Of a DNA stretch of 64,000 bases, positions 52,506-63,214 are shown in pieces (position 1 is the stretch's first letter; each line of letters begins with the position of its first letter). The stretch spans positions 1-64,000 of the forward strand of contig JAFVBF010000076.1 of assembly GCA_017480145.1 (NCBI GenBank), in the 5' to 3' direction. This stretch comes from Bacteroidales bacterium (GTDB lineage: Bacteria > Bacteroidota > Bacteroidia > Bacteroidales > P3). The translations under genes and the position numbers were made by a program. A model generated the notes under the pieces. It was not told where the DNA came from and ran no database searches. It worked only from the letters and a program-made list of their open reading frames with translations.

Positions 52506-53144
52506 CTAACGCGAAGTCTTGTCTTCAAATTTAAATTTGCCAGCAATGGCGAAACGCATGGCAGCAGTAACAGAATTGTCAGCAGCATTGGCCATATTGA
52601 AACTCAAAACACAACCCATTGAGAGGTCATCAGCATCAACATAAGTCAACTCTGAGTTATCCCAATCGGTGGTCGTTTTCTCCCAAATGGTGTAAGTTGT
52701 GTCGGACGTATATTCAATATATCTTGCAACCAACACGCCTACTGATACCTGATCATTCTCGGCAGGATAGGAATACATCTGAATGGTGACACGGGGGAAC
52801 TCAAGATTGTCAGCATCCTTCATTTTGTATGCACCATCAAAAACCCAATAGGTAGTGTCGGCAACCTTCTGAACATAACCAGCCTTATAGCCCAGCACAT
52901 CAGAGCCGTTCATAAAGCCACCATCAAATCTGACAGACACAGAGGTGTCGGCATCCATCATGAAGACTATATTGCTTGCATTAAGACCTGCAACAGCAAT
53001 TTTCGCAGTGCTGCCACCACCGCTGTTTTCGGGTGTATCGACTCCCTTTTCGTTGTTATCATCGTCGTCCTTGGAGCAAGCGGCAAACATAACAGCACAG
53101 CTTAGAAGCGCAATGCCGCAAATTCTAAAAAGATTCTTTTTCAT
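52506..53144 (-). CDS. Surface lipoprotein, unknown function
   Basis: 212 residues from the ATG at 53144. Lipobox MFAAC, followed by SKDDDDNNEK, a Lys-Asp/Glu signal of the type that sends Bacteroidota lipoproteins to the surface. The rest is beta-rich, with a GGGST linker. No family recognised. It is 42 bp downstream of another surface lipoprotein gene, likely one operon; the two proteins are not obviously homologous. Confidence 0.75.
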   Translation of the reverse strand: MKKNLFRICGIALLSCAVMFAACSKDDDDNNEKGVDTPENSGGGSTAKIAVAGLNASNIVFMMDADTSVSVRFDGGFMNGSDVLGYKAGYVQKVADTTYWVFDGAYKMKDADNLEFPRVTIQMYSYPAENDQVSVGVLVARYIEYTSDTTYTIWEKTTTDWDNSELTYVDADDLSMGCVLSFNMANAADNSVTAAMRFAIAGKFKFEDKTSR

Positions 53145-53185
53145 TATTATTTTGATTTTGGGGTTATGCATCCTTTCCTATTGAC

Positions 53186-53833
53186 TTAATTCATGTCTTC
53201 GACAAAGGTAATGTTGGTCGCCTTGAGGGTCAGTCTTTTGATAGCACCCTGCACGTCGGCATAATCTTCGCGGCGCGAAACATCAGAGAAATTATAGCCA
53301 TACTCGTCGAACATGTTCATGTCCAAGGTAGCACTGAACACCATGCTGCTGGCATCAAATTCAATAGCAGAGGTGCTGGTAACACTATATATAGTCCAAT
53401 CGCTATACATTATGAGATTGCCCGCATCATCGCGATCATCAATATCCTCACTCAGCGCAGTGGATTTCTCGTTATCGAAATAGAATTCCGAATGCTCAAT
53501 GTCGGTATCCACCTCGTATTTCTTGGTATCCTTATTGAGGCTGGCATAAAGGTTGAGATAGGGATTATCCAACATATAGGAGCCACCTCTATTGATAGCA
53601 TCCTGAGCGCACTTGAAGCAAATCTGCTTCTCATAGCCCTTGAACCAAGAGCCTTCTTTCTTGTAAAGGCCCTGCTTGAAGCCCATGGTGTAGCTTTGTC
53701 CATCGAAAGTGAGTTCGACAGTGCTTTTGGTGATATCCAGAGTATCGTCCTCTTCTTCGTCTTTTTCGCAAGAGACAAAAGCAAGACTACCTGCCAATAC
53801 TGCTAAGCTAAACAGTTTGAAAAAATTTTTCAT
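53186..53833 (-). CDS. Surface lipoprotein, unknown function
   Basis: 215 residues. Lipobox AFVSC, followed by EKDEEEDD, an acidic surface-export signal. The mature part is beta-rich with many charged residues (YKKEGSWFKGYEKQICF). No family recognised. Promoter at 53962 on the same strand. Confidence 0.75.
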   Translation of the reverse strand: MKNFFKLFSLAVLAGSLAFVSCEKDEEEDDTLDITKSTVELTFDGQSYTMGFKQGLYKKEGSWFKGYEKQICFKCAQDAINRGGSYMLDNPYLNLYASLNKDTKKYEVDTDIEHSEFYFDNEKSTALSEDIDDRDDAGNLIMYSDWTIYSVTSTSAIEFDASSMVFSATLDMNMFDEYGYNFSDVSRREDYADVQGAIKRLTLKATNITFVEDMN

Positions 53834-53961
53834 GATTGTTTTTTTTTGTTTTTGGGGTTAATAATTATCAAAAAAGACTTGGTCTGTTCCCCCTACCAAA
53901 TGACACAAGGATAACAAATGCAAAGCCAATGGAGACAGGGGGTGACCACCTATTTTTTATG

Positions 53962-53969
53962 CAAAGGTA
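53962..53969 (-). promoter_or_regulatory. Promoter -7 element of the surface lipoprotein operon
   Basis: TACCTTTG followed by CAT on the minus strand, directly next to a run of 12 A (53969-53980 on the plus strand). Confidence 0.6.
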
Positions 53970-53997
53970 AAAAAAAAAAACAAATTAGAAAAAAATG

Positions 53998-54005
53998 TAT
54001 TTTTG
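53998..54005 (+). promoter_or_regulatory. Promoter -7 element of the helical lipoprotein gene
   Basis: TATTTTTG followed by CAG, perfect -7 box, leader about 70 nt to the ATG at 54078. It is back to back with the minus-strand promoter, sharing the poly-A tract. Confidence 0.6.
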
Positions 54006-54077
54006 CAGAATGAATCCAGTAGTCCACACTGGTATCCAAAAAGCATATCAAACTAACAATCAACAAATAAAATTATC

Positions 54078-54494
54078 ATGAAAAAGAATTTCAGCATTAT
54101 CGCCATGGCCGCTATCGCGGTGTTTGGACTTGCAGCCTGCAACAATCAGCAGCCCGCTTCCGAAGCTCCTGTTGATGAAGAGACCATCGTAATCGATGAG
54201 GCCATTGCCGAAGAGGCAGATGCCGTTGAGGCCGTCATTGCCGAAGAGGTGAAAGACACCCCCGAACAGCCCGCCCAAGAGGCAAAGGTTGTGAAAGCCG
54301 CCAAAAAAGTTTCCAACGATGTGAAAGAGGCTGCCGAGACCACCGCTCAGACCGTGAAGTCGACCGCCAACGCTGCCGCTCAGACCGTGAACGTAATTGA
54401 CCAGACTGTGAAGTCTGTGGAGAACACCACCAAAGTGGCTGTGGAAGACCTTCAGTCTGCAAAGCCCGTGGAGAAAAAAGGCCGCAAGAAATAA
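54078..54494 (+). CDS. Small lipoprotein with amphipathic helical repeats
   Basis: 138 residues. Lipobox GLAAC (C21). Residues 33-57 are acidic (many Glu/Asp with Ala/Val); from about 66 to 128 the sequence is one long amphipathic helix built of Ala/Thr/Val/Lys/Asn units, such as AETTAQTVKST, ANAAAQTVNVI and DQTVKSVENT, resembling LEA-like or Lpp-like helices. Ends KKGRKK, basic. Could bind membrane or peptidoglycan; no family recognised. Confidence 0.7.
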   Translation: MKKNFSIIAMAAIAVFGLAACNNQQPASEAPVDEETIVIDEAIAEEADAVEAVIAEEVKDTPEQPAQEAKVVKAAKKVSNDVKEAAETTAQTVKSTANAAAQTVNVIDQTVKSVENTTKVAVEDLQSAKPVEKKGRKK

Positions 54495-54517
54495 TCATTT
54501 CTAATTTGGAAAAAATT

Positions 54518-54561
54518 GAAAGGGGAGTCATCCGTATGGGTATGACTCCCTTTCTTTTTTT
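54518..54561 (+). terminator. Terminator after the helical lipoprotein
   Basis: GAAAGGGGAGTCAT pairs with ATGACTCCCTTTC (one bulged G), followed by a run of eight T. Confidence 0.85.
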
Positions 54562-54622
54562 TATCTGAGGCAACGTTTGCCGCAGACATAACCAACATAT
54601 TAAAATCCATAACAAAGACGAT

Positions 54623-55045
54623 ATGAAACGCTATAGCATTGCCATCTTCCTCTCTGCCATTATGCTTATATCCTGCCATCGTCAAGGGGCAGAAATAGAA
54701 AACGTAGCATTAGGCTATGCCACTGCCGTAGGAAACTACGACTTTGACGCAGCATCTCCCTACGTAACCGAGGAGACCCGCGCGGTGACGCTCACGATAT
54801 TCAAACGGATTCTAACAATGACGGATACGGCATACATTCGGTCAAACACCCCTGCCGAAATCAAGATAAAAAATGTAACCTTAACCTCCGACAGTACGGC
54901 GCGCGTGGTATATCATAAAAGCACCCCTATCACGGAACAGAACGACACTTTACATCTGGTACATCAACAAAACCGCTGGCTGGTAGACAACGTCATTGAG
55001 CTTAACCCATTCATGAAGATGATATTAGCCACCGCCGAACAATGA
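54623..55045 (+). CDS. Small lipoprotein, DUF4878/SnoaL-like
   Basis: 140 residues. Lipobox LISC (C18). NVALGYATAVGNYDFDAASPYVTEET then VVYHKSTPITEQNDTLHLVHQQNRWLVDNV suggest an NTF2/DUF4878-like fold (a helix pair plus curved sheet, ending in a W-x-V-D strand). Function unknown. Confidence 0.65.
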   Translation: MKRYSIAIFLSAIMLISCHRQGAEIENVALGYATAVGNYDFDAASPYVTEETRAVTLTIFKRILTMTDTAYIRSNTPAEIKIKNVTLTSDSTARVVYHKSTPITEQNDTLHLVHQQNRWLVDNVIELNPFMKMILATAEQ

Positions 55046-55279
55046 TGGAGTAGCCCTCAAGCCTTCGTTTGTGGATAGGGAGGCAAGCACACTTCGATTC
55101 CTTTGTTTCCACTCTGGACCCGTTACATTCTATATCCGTCAGACAAAATCTTACCGCATGACGAAAAGGACAACGGCGTATCTCTACTATTGACAAAACA
55201 CATAAAGAGGCAATCCCGCCTTGACCAAGGGGGATTGCCAATAGAAGGAGTTTTTGAGATGCGGACACATAGGCATTAG

Positions 55280-56929
<1,650 letters not shown>

Positions 56930-56947
56930 AACTTGCCATTTCGCGAA

Positions 56948-57034
56948 TCATTTTTGCCGCTCGTCGAGCACCTCCTCAAAGGGGAAAACATGCAGGATAT
57001 AAAATAGCGTTGCCGCATCTACGCCAAGACCCAT
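56948..57034 (-). CDS. Possible 28-residue small membrane-associated peptide
   Basis: A minus-strand ATG at 57034 reads MGLGVDAATLFYILHVFPFE then EVLDERQK. The same frame stays open upstream to about 57110, with hydrophobic codons just before the ATG, as if a longer membrane protein were intended. It lies antisense to the ahcY leader and has no ordinary start for the longer form. Could be a remnant or chance. Confidence 0.2.
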   Translation of the reverse strand: MGLGVDAATLFYILHVFPFEEVLDERQK

Positions 57035-57099
57035 CAAGATGACAACCACAAGCAACGCTATACACCGTTCAATTGATAAATATTTAAATCTTAAAAAAA

Positions 57100-58521
57100 A
57101 TGGCTTTTATAGATTATTCGATGCCTTATAAGATTGCAGACCTGTCGCTGGCCGACTGGGGACGCAAGGAATTATTCATGACGGAAAAAGAGATGCCTGG
57201 ACTGATGGCACTTCGTAAAAAATACGGCGAAGAGAAGCCGTTGAAGGGTGTGCGTATCAGCGGCTCATTGCACATGACATTGCAAACCGCAGCCCTCATA
57301 GAGACACTGACTGCATTGGGTGCCGATGTGCGTTGGGCCTCATGCAACATTTTCTCTACTCAGGACCATGCAGCTGCCGCCATTGCTGCCACGGGAGTAC
57401 CCGTATTTGCCTGGAAGGGCGAGTCAATAGAAGAATACTGGTGGTGCACAGCACAGGCATTATCATTCCCCGGAGGCAAAGGACCACAACTGATTGTGGA
57501 TGATGGCGGCGATGCCACCCTACTGATTCACAAAGGCTATGCAGCAGAAAACGACCCGACTTTGCTGGATAAAACACCAGAGAATCAGGAGGAAGGGGTC
57601 ATACTATCTACCCTGCGAAAAATACAGGCAGAAGAGCCACAGAAGTGGCACAATGTATTGAAAGAGCTGAAAGGTGTGTCCGAAGAGACAACAACGGGCG
57701 TACATCGGCTGTATCAAATGGCAGCGCGTGGCGAACTGCTGATACCCGCCATCAATGTGAACGACTCCGTTACGAAGTCCAAATTCGACAACCTGTACGG
57801 CTGCCGTGAGTCTCTGGCCGATGGCATCAAACGTGCCACGGACGTGATGATTGCAGGCAAAGTCGTTGTGGTCTGCGGCTACGGAGATGTCGGCAAAGGA
57901 TGCGCCCGCTCAATGCACTCTTACGGAGCCCGTGTTCTGGTGACGGAGATTGACCCCATCTGCGCTTTACAGGCAGCCATGGAAGGATTCCAGGTAGTCA
58001 CGATGGAAGAAGCCGTGAGCGAAGGTAATATCTACGTGACGACCACTGGCAATTGCGATGTCATCACGGCAGAACATATTGCCCAAATGAAAGACGAATC
58101 CATCATCTGTAACATCGGCCATTTTGACAGCGAAATTCAGGTGGACAGACTAAACAAATGGCCAAACATCCAAAAGGTGAACATCAAACCACAGGTAGAT
58201 AAATACATCTTCCCCGATGGGCACTGCATTTATCTGCTGGCCGAAGGCCGCTTGGTCAATCTGGGCTGCGCCACGGGACATCCTTCGTTTGTAATGAGCA
58301 ACTCATTCACAAACCAAACCATTGCCCAGTTGGATTTGTGGAAGAAACGTGACACCAATAAACCCGGGGTGTACCGCCTTCCGAAAGAACTGGACGAAGA
58401 GGTGGCCCGTCTGCATTTGGAACAACTCGGGGTACACCTTACCACACTGACCGAAAAACAAGCCCAGTATCTCGGCGTACCCGTAAATGGGCCTTTCAAA
58501 GCCGACCACTACCGCTACTAA
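57100..58521 (+). CDS. ahcY: Adenosylhomocysteinase
   Basis: 473 residues. NAD-binding motif [15 protein letters not shown] near 257-270, the substrate region with [34 protein letters not shown] near 80, and the C-terminal DHYRY hallmark. Splits S-adenosylhomocysteine into adenosine and homocysteine. Has its own 170-bp upstream region; ends at a strong terminator. Confidence 0.96.
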   Translation: MAFIDYSMPYKIADLSLADWGRKELFMTEKEMPGLMALRKKYGEEKPLKGVRISGSLHMTLQTAALIETLTALGADVRWASCNIFSTQDHAAAAIAATGVPVFAWKGESIEEYWWCTAQALSFPGGKGPQLIVDDGGDATLLIHKGYAAENDPTLLDKTPENQEEGVILSTLRKIQAEEPQKWHNVLKELKGVSEETTTGVHRLYQMAARGELLIPAINVNDSVTKSKFDNLYGCRESLADGIKRATDVMIAGKVVVVCGYGDVGKGCARSMHSYGARVLVTEIDPICALQAAMEGFQVVTMEEAVSEGNIYVTTTGNCDVITAEHIAQMKDESIICNIGHFDSEIQVDRLNKWPNIQKVNIKPQVDKYIFPDGHCIYLLAEGRLVNLGCATGHPSFVMSNSFTNQTIAQLDLWKKRDTNKPGVYRLPKELDEEVARLHLEQLGVHLTTLTEKQAQYLGVPVNGPFKADHYRY

Positions 58522-58536
58522 CTTAGCAGGACTTAG

Positions 58537-58577
58537 CAAAAGAGAGGGTGATGCAAATTGCATCACCCTCTCTTTTG
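58537..58577. terminator. Bidirectional terminator between ahcY and panB
   Basis: CAAAAGAGAGGGTGATGCAA and TTGCATCACCCTCTCTTTTG form a perfect 20-bp stem with one central base, between convergent genes. Confidence 0.92.
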
Positions 58578-58689
58578 TTAAGCAAGTGGACTAAGCAGAA
58601 GGAGCCTCTTACCTAAGTCGGACAAATAGATTCACCTCCGACTTGCCAGACAAGCATCGAAATCACTTATCACAGGCTATTCCGAAAAA

Positions 58690-59508
58690 TCAATACTGCT
58701 CCTTGTCGTTGGGGAATGACTCCGTCTTGACATCGTCAATATATTGGCGAACGGCAGAGCAAATACCCTCACCGAAAGTGCCATAAAGACGCAGATACCG
58801 GGGTTTGAATTGCTGGGTAATGCCAAGCATATCCTGCAAGACAAGCACCTGTCCATCCACACCAGCTCCTGCACCAATACCAATGATAGGAATCTTAATC
58901 TCCTGTGCAATGCGGGCGGCTAATTTTGCGGGTACTTTTTCGAGTACAATGGCGAAACACCCTGCCTTTTCAAGTATATGGGCATCACGAACTACCTGCT
59001 CGGCCTCCTGCTCATCGGTAGCACGGACAGCATAAGTACCAAATTTATTGATACTCTGCGGAGTAAGGCCAAGATGACCCATTACTGGAATACCCGCAGA
59101 GAGAATGCGGGAGATGGACTCCAAAACCTCCTCTCCTCCCTCCATCTTGACAGCATCGGCACCCGTCTCCTTCATGATACGTATGGCAGAAGCCAAAGCC
59201 ATCTTGGAATTGCCTTGGTAAGTACCAAATGGCATATCAACCACGACAAGCGCACGTTTGGAGGCTCGTGCGACAGAGGAGCCATAAACAATCATTTCAT
59301 CCAAAGTAATAGGCAATGTGGTATTGTAGCCTTCCATAACATTGGCCGCGGAATCACCAACAAGTATCACATCAATCTTTGCCTTATCCAGCAAAGCAGC
59401 CATTGAGAAATCGTATGCCGTCAGCATGGCAATCTTTTCTCCTTGGGCCTTCATGCTCTGAAGCACACGTGTTGTTACTTTACTAATGTCGGTCTGTAAG
59501 TATGCCAT
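58690..59508 (-). CDS. panB: 3-methyl-2-oxobutanoate hydroxymethyltransferase
   Basis: 272 residues. [26 protein letters not shown] near 23, a VKMEGGEE segment near 118, GHLGLTPQS near 140, IVLEKVPA and the [21 protein letters not shown] segment near 205-225: all PanB. First step of the pantothenate branch; no other pan gene in view. Confidence 0.95.
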   Translation of the reverse strand: MAYLQTDISKVTTRVLQSMKAQGEKIAMLTAYDFSMAALLDKAKIDVILVGDSAANVMEGYNTTLPITLDEMIVYGSSVARASKRALVVVDMPFGTYQGNSKMALASAIRIMKETGADAVKMEGGEEVLESISRILSAGIPVMGHLGLTPQSINKFGTYAVRATDEQEAEQVVRDAHILEKAGCFAIVLEKVPAKLAARIAQEIKIPIIGIGAGAGVDGQVLVLQDMLGITQQFKPRYLRLYGTFGEGICSAVRQYIDDVKTESFPNDKEQY

Positions 59509-59560
59509 TGGGGGTCAATTACTGGGTTATTGTTAGGCAAATAAATAAAATTTAGAGGTG

Positions 59561-60841
59561 TTAATCTTCTTTAATTTCCTCATCGTCCTCGTAGTCAATA
59601 GCCTTCTTCTTGTCTTTTTCTTCCTCCTGCTCCACCTCGGTTCGGAAGAGAACCTTTAAAGCCTTACGGCTTTCATATTCTCCTTTACGGTTCATCTTGT
59701 ACGCCTTATAATACTTATCCTTAATCTGGACGACACCCTCCTCACGATCGCTATCAACAGGGTATAGGTAGGCTTTCACTTCGTCAGGCTTAATCCGCTT
59801 GCCAAAATATAGTGTGTCGAACATGGTTGGATTGAGTGCTACTTGAAGATAAAGTGTCTGAGTACTCTTATTGGTAACCTTCTTAGTAGTCAACATCTTG
59901 TATTCCGGCCCCTTGTCGGTATATTTCTTACCATATACCCGCAATTTGTTATCCCACTGTTCCTGCGTGATAGGAACCGATAAAAAGATTGAGTCTTGTA
60001 ATGGCTGCTCACACTCATCGAAAGCACGAGAAAAATTGCTTTTCAACACCACATAGCCCGCATGGAGGATGAACTGTTTAGGGTGCGGGACCAAAGAGTA
60101 TCTCTCCACAAGCGGCTCGTAGTCAAAATGCTCCTCAATGGTGATATTTAAAGCAGGAGGGCAAGAATCCTTGGTTCCTTCAACCGAATAGACAGCCCCC
60201 TTGGGCATAGTCATCTTGGTATAATAGCCACGAATCGTAGTGTCCTGACTTGGCAGATAACATCCACCCGCCATACCGATACACTCGGCTGGATTGTTAT
60301 GGAATGATACGAGGACGCTGTTTTTCAAAGAAATACTATTATTAAGCAGCAGACGGCTGTCTGGCAACTCACTGCAATCGTACACTTTGAGAGAGACAGG
60401 GACCTCGTAGCGCAACTGTTCTACCGTGTCGCCATGGCAACTGCATTTAACCGGATTGTTGGCTATGCGTATTGGGAACGGTGCATAACTGCGCTGGGCG
60501 AAATAGCGGAAAACCTCGTCCACACGTTTTTTTGTCAGCTCTTGAATATCATTACCATATCCCTCAATCATCATGGTGTAGAGTTTCGGATTGGTTTGGG
60601 AGAAGGCTATCCGATAGACCGAATCGAGAAGGTCAAGGTCATCCAGAGTGAAGTCTATCTGGTCTTCCTGATACTGAATAAGCAGACAAAAAGCTTCAGG
60701 ATTGACCAAAGCTTTTTTCAAATTGCGGACAGGCTTGGCCGAAGGAATGTAAAGTCCCGTCTGAGAGAACACTTCGGTAGCACACAGCAGTGCTATCAGA
60801 AACAAAGCGAGGCCACGGCCAAACATTCTATACGTACTCAT
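59561..60841 (-). CDS. Exported protein of unknown function, Cys-containing, acidic tail
   Basis: 426 residues. Signal peptide 1-26 (EVFSQ). Eight cysteines in the mature part, including CSCHG near 134 and CIGMAGGC near 187-194. Beta-rich centre, and a highly charged tail (EVEQEEEKDKKKAIDYEDDEE). I do not recognise the family. It follows moxR with a 19-bp gap and belongs to a run with two SurA-like isomerases, hinting at an envelope-assembly role; this is inference. Confidence 0.65.
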   Translation of the reverse strand: MSTYRMFGRGLALFLIALLCATEVFSQTGLYIPSAKPVRNLKKALVNPEAFCLLIQYQEDQIDFTLDDLDLLDSVYRIAFSQTNPKLYTMMIEGYGNDIQELTKKRVDEVFRYFAQRSYAPFPIRIANNPVKCSCHGDTVEQLRYEVPVSLKVYDCSELPDSRLLLNNSISLKNSVLVSFHNNPAECIGMAGGCYLPSQDTTIRGYYTKMTMPKGAVYSVEGTKDSCPPALNITIEEHFDYEPLVERYSLVPHPKQFILHAGYVVLKSNFSRAFDECEQPLQDSIFLSVPITQEQWDNKLRVYGKKYTDKGPEYKMLTTKKVTNKSTQTLYLQVALNPTMFDTLYFGKRIKPDEVKAYLYPVDSDREEGVVQIKDKYYKAYKMNRKGEYESRKALKVLFRTEVEQEEEKDKKKAIDYEDDEEIKED

Positions 60842-60860
60842 GATTCAGAGATGGTTATCT

Positions 60861-61814
60861 TTAAAGCAATTGAGCGATAATATCGTCTGTGGCGACGCCA
60901 TCGGCCTCAGCATAATAATTGCGTACCACACGGTGGCGGAGCACCTCGGCTGCCACTGATTGTACATCCTCAATGTCAGGCGAATACTTGCCAGTGAATG
61001 CGGCATGAGTTTTTGCCCCCATGACGAGATACTGCGATGCACGAGGACCTGCACCCCAAGAGACATACTTTTTAGTATATTCCGAGGCCAGTTTGTCAGT
61101 CGGACGAGTAGATGCCACCAGCCGTACTGCATAGTCACAGACATTGTCAGCCACAGGCATACGACGGATAGCCTGTTGAAAAGTCATGATCTCATCTGCG
61201 GAAAGTATCACCTGCGGTGTAGCAACGCGATCGGCTGTAGTACTCATCACGATAGCCTTCTCCTCCTCGAAAGAGGGATAATCCAACTTGACATTAAACA
61301 TAAAACGATCCAACTGCGCTTCTGGCAAAGGATAGGTGCCTTCCTGTTCAATGGGATTCTGCGTAGCCAATACGAAAAACGGAGAGGGAAGCGCATATGA
61401 CTTTCCCGACACCGTGACGCAATGTTCCTGCATAGCCTCTAACAACGCAGCCTGCGTTTTGGGAGGTGTGCGGTTAATTTCATCTGCCAACACAATGTTG
61501 GCGAAGACGGGACCTGTCAAGAACTGGAAACGCCGATTTTCGTCCAAGATTTCCGAACCCGTGATGTCAGAAGGCATCAAGTCCGGTGTGAACTGAATCC
61601 GGTTAAAATCCAATCCTAACGCCTTGGACACAGTATTTACCATAAGCGTTTTGGCGAGACCAGGGACACCTACCAAAAGACAGTGCCCCCCCGTGAAGAT
61701 AGCGTTGAGGAGACTATCCACCGCCTGCTGCTGGCCAACAATGACTTTGGCGATTTCCTGCCTCAACTCCTGATACTTTAGCACCAGGGTATCAATAGAC
61801 TGTTTGTCTGTCAT
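60861..61814 (-). CDS. MoxR-family AAA+ ATPase
   Basis: 317 residues. Walker A GVPGLAKT at 49-56, Walker B VLADEINR near 111, sensor [22 protein letters not shown] near 151. MoxR ATPases act as chaperones, often with VWA-domain proteins; here no VWA neighbour is present, but the unknown exported gene follows. Lies 22 bp after the SurA-like gene. Confidence 0.9.
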   Translation of the reverse strand: MTDKQSIDTLVLKYQELRQEIAKVIVGQQQAVDSLLNAIFTGGHCLLVGVPGLAKTLMVNTVSKALGLDFNRIQFTPDLMPSDITGSEILDENRRFQFLTGPVFANIVLADEINRTPPKTQAALLEAMQEHCVTVSGKSYALPSPFFVLATQNPIEQEGTYPLPEAQLDRFMFNVKLDYPSFEEEKAIVMSTTADRVATPQVILSADEIMTFQQAIRRMPVADNVCDYAVRLVASTRPTDKLASEYTKKYVSWGAGPRASQYLVMGAKTHAAFTGKYSPDIEDVQSVAAEVLRHRVVRNYYAEADGVATDDIIAQLL

Positions 61815-61836
61815 GGTCGAAGGTATTATTCTTTGA

Positions 61837-63177
61837 TTACTGCAACCACTTCATACGGAAGTTGCAATCCTTATATTCATCATCAATCCTAACGTACGTA
61901 TTCTTTATCATCTTGTCTGCCCAAGCATAAACTTTGTTCTGCTTTGCCTCCTGCAAAGCCGCATTGTATATCTTATCATAGTCATCGGAGAGATTGGCAT
62001 CATGTTCCTCTACTCGCTTTGTCAGCTTAATAATTCTATAAAGAGCCTTGTTGTCTTCGTCCACCATCTGGGTGGCATTGGAAATATCACCCACCTGCAT
62101 CGTGGCAATCGGAATGCCTGGGTAAATCTCCATAAACTCAGACTTGGTAAACCTATTGTTGCCCGTGGAAGGATTAGACAAAACACCCCCAGTCTTATTG
62201 GTTGAAGCCTGTGAATACTGCCTAACCGCATCCTCGAACGAAATCGTACCCTTGCGGATTTCCGAAGAAATGCTGTCCAGTCGCATCCGAGCTGCCAACA
62301 GGTCTTCGGCACCCACTTGAGGCTGAAGCAGAATATGGCGTACATTGATGGTATTGCCACGTCGCTCAATAAGCTGGAGAATATGAAAACCGAACTGCGT
62401 CTCAATGATGGGTGAGACCTCCCCTGGTTTCAAGGCAAAAGCAGCTGCTTCAAACTCACTCACCATATCGCCACGTCCGAAGAATCCTAACTCGCCGCCC
62501 TTCTTTGAAGAACCAGGATCTTGAGAATAAAGTGTAGCAAGCATACTAAAGCTCTCGCCCTTGAGGACTCGTTCACGCAACTGGGCGAGTTCCAAACGGA
62601 CGCGATCTCGCTCCGATTCAGCAATAGCAGGCTGCAACGAAATCTCGGCCACCTCATACTCGGTCTCAATATGGGGCAGGCTGTCTTTAGGAATACTTTC
62701 GTAATAAGAACGCACCTGCTGTGGTGTCACAGTAACCGAGCTGGTAAGCTGAGACTCGACACGCTGCCGAAGAATATTGTTTTTCAACAAATCAAAATAT
62801 AGGTCATGAAACTCGTCGTACTCAAAGCCGGTGGCTTCACGCAAAGCCTGCTTGCTACCATACTGGCGTAGATAAGCCTTTAAATAGTATTCCACCTGCA
62901 CTTCCACTTCCTCATCCGTTACCTCAACACTATCCACAAGACCCTTCTGTATAAGCAGTTTGCTCAACATCTGGTTTTCAAGAATCTCGCACCGACCCTC
63001 GAAGCCCGCCGCATTACCCTGCCGCATACGGACTTGCGCATAAGCACTCTCTACATCCGATTTTTTGACAATATTCTTACCCACTACTGCCACAACCTTA
63101 TCCACCGCCACTGGTTCCTGAGCATCCACGACCGAGCAAGCGGCTAACATAACTAATACAAATAAAATCCGTTTCAT
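61837..63177 (-). CDS. SurA-like periplasmic peptidyl-prolyl isomerase
   Basis: 446 residues from the ATG at 63177. Signal peptide ends VDAQ. An N-terminal SurA-type helical chaperone domain (about 25-155), then two parvulin domains: about 165-270 (with [21 protein letters not shown] and the FGFHILQL end) and about 275-390 ([26 protein letters not shown]). Folds outer-membrane proteins. Follows another SurA-like gene by 37 bp. Confidence 0.9.
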   Translation of the reverse strand: MKRILFVLVMLAACSVVDAQEPVAVDKVVAVVGKNIVKKSDVESAYAQVRMRQGNAAGFEGRCEILENQMLSKLLIQKGLVDSVEVTDEEVEVQVEYYLKAYLRQYGSKQALREATGFEYDEFHDLYFDLLKNNILRQRVESQLTSSVTVTPQQVRSYYESIPKDSLPHIETEYEVAEISLQPAIAESERDRVRLELAQLRERVLKGESFSMLATLYSQDPGSSKKGGELGFFGRGDMVSEFEAAAFALKPGEVSPIIETQFGFHILQLIERRGNTINVRHILLQPQVGAEDLLAARMRLDSISSEIRKGTISFEDAVRQYSQASTNKTGGVLSNPSTGNNRFTKSEFMEIYPGIPIATMQVGDISNATQMVDEDNKALYRIIKLTKRVEEHDANLSDDYDKIYNAALQEAKQNKVYAWADKMIKNTYVRIDDEYKDCNFRMKWLQ

Positions 63178-63214
63178 AAAGACTATTTCAGAAATAAGCC
63201 ACCCACTGATGACA

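Noticed and set aside
57004..57061. SAH riboswitch before ahcY
   Set aside because: Known SAH riboswitches are mainly from other phyla and their core is not recognisable here; only a simple inverted repeat is visible.
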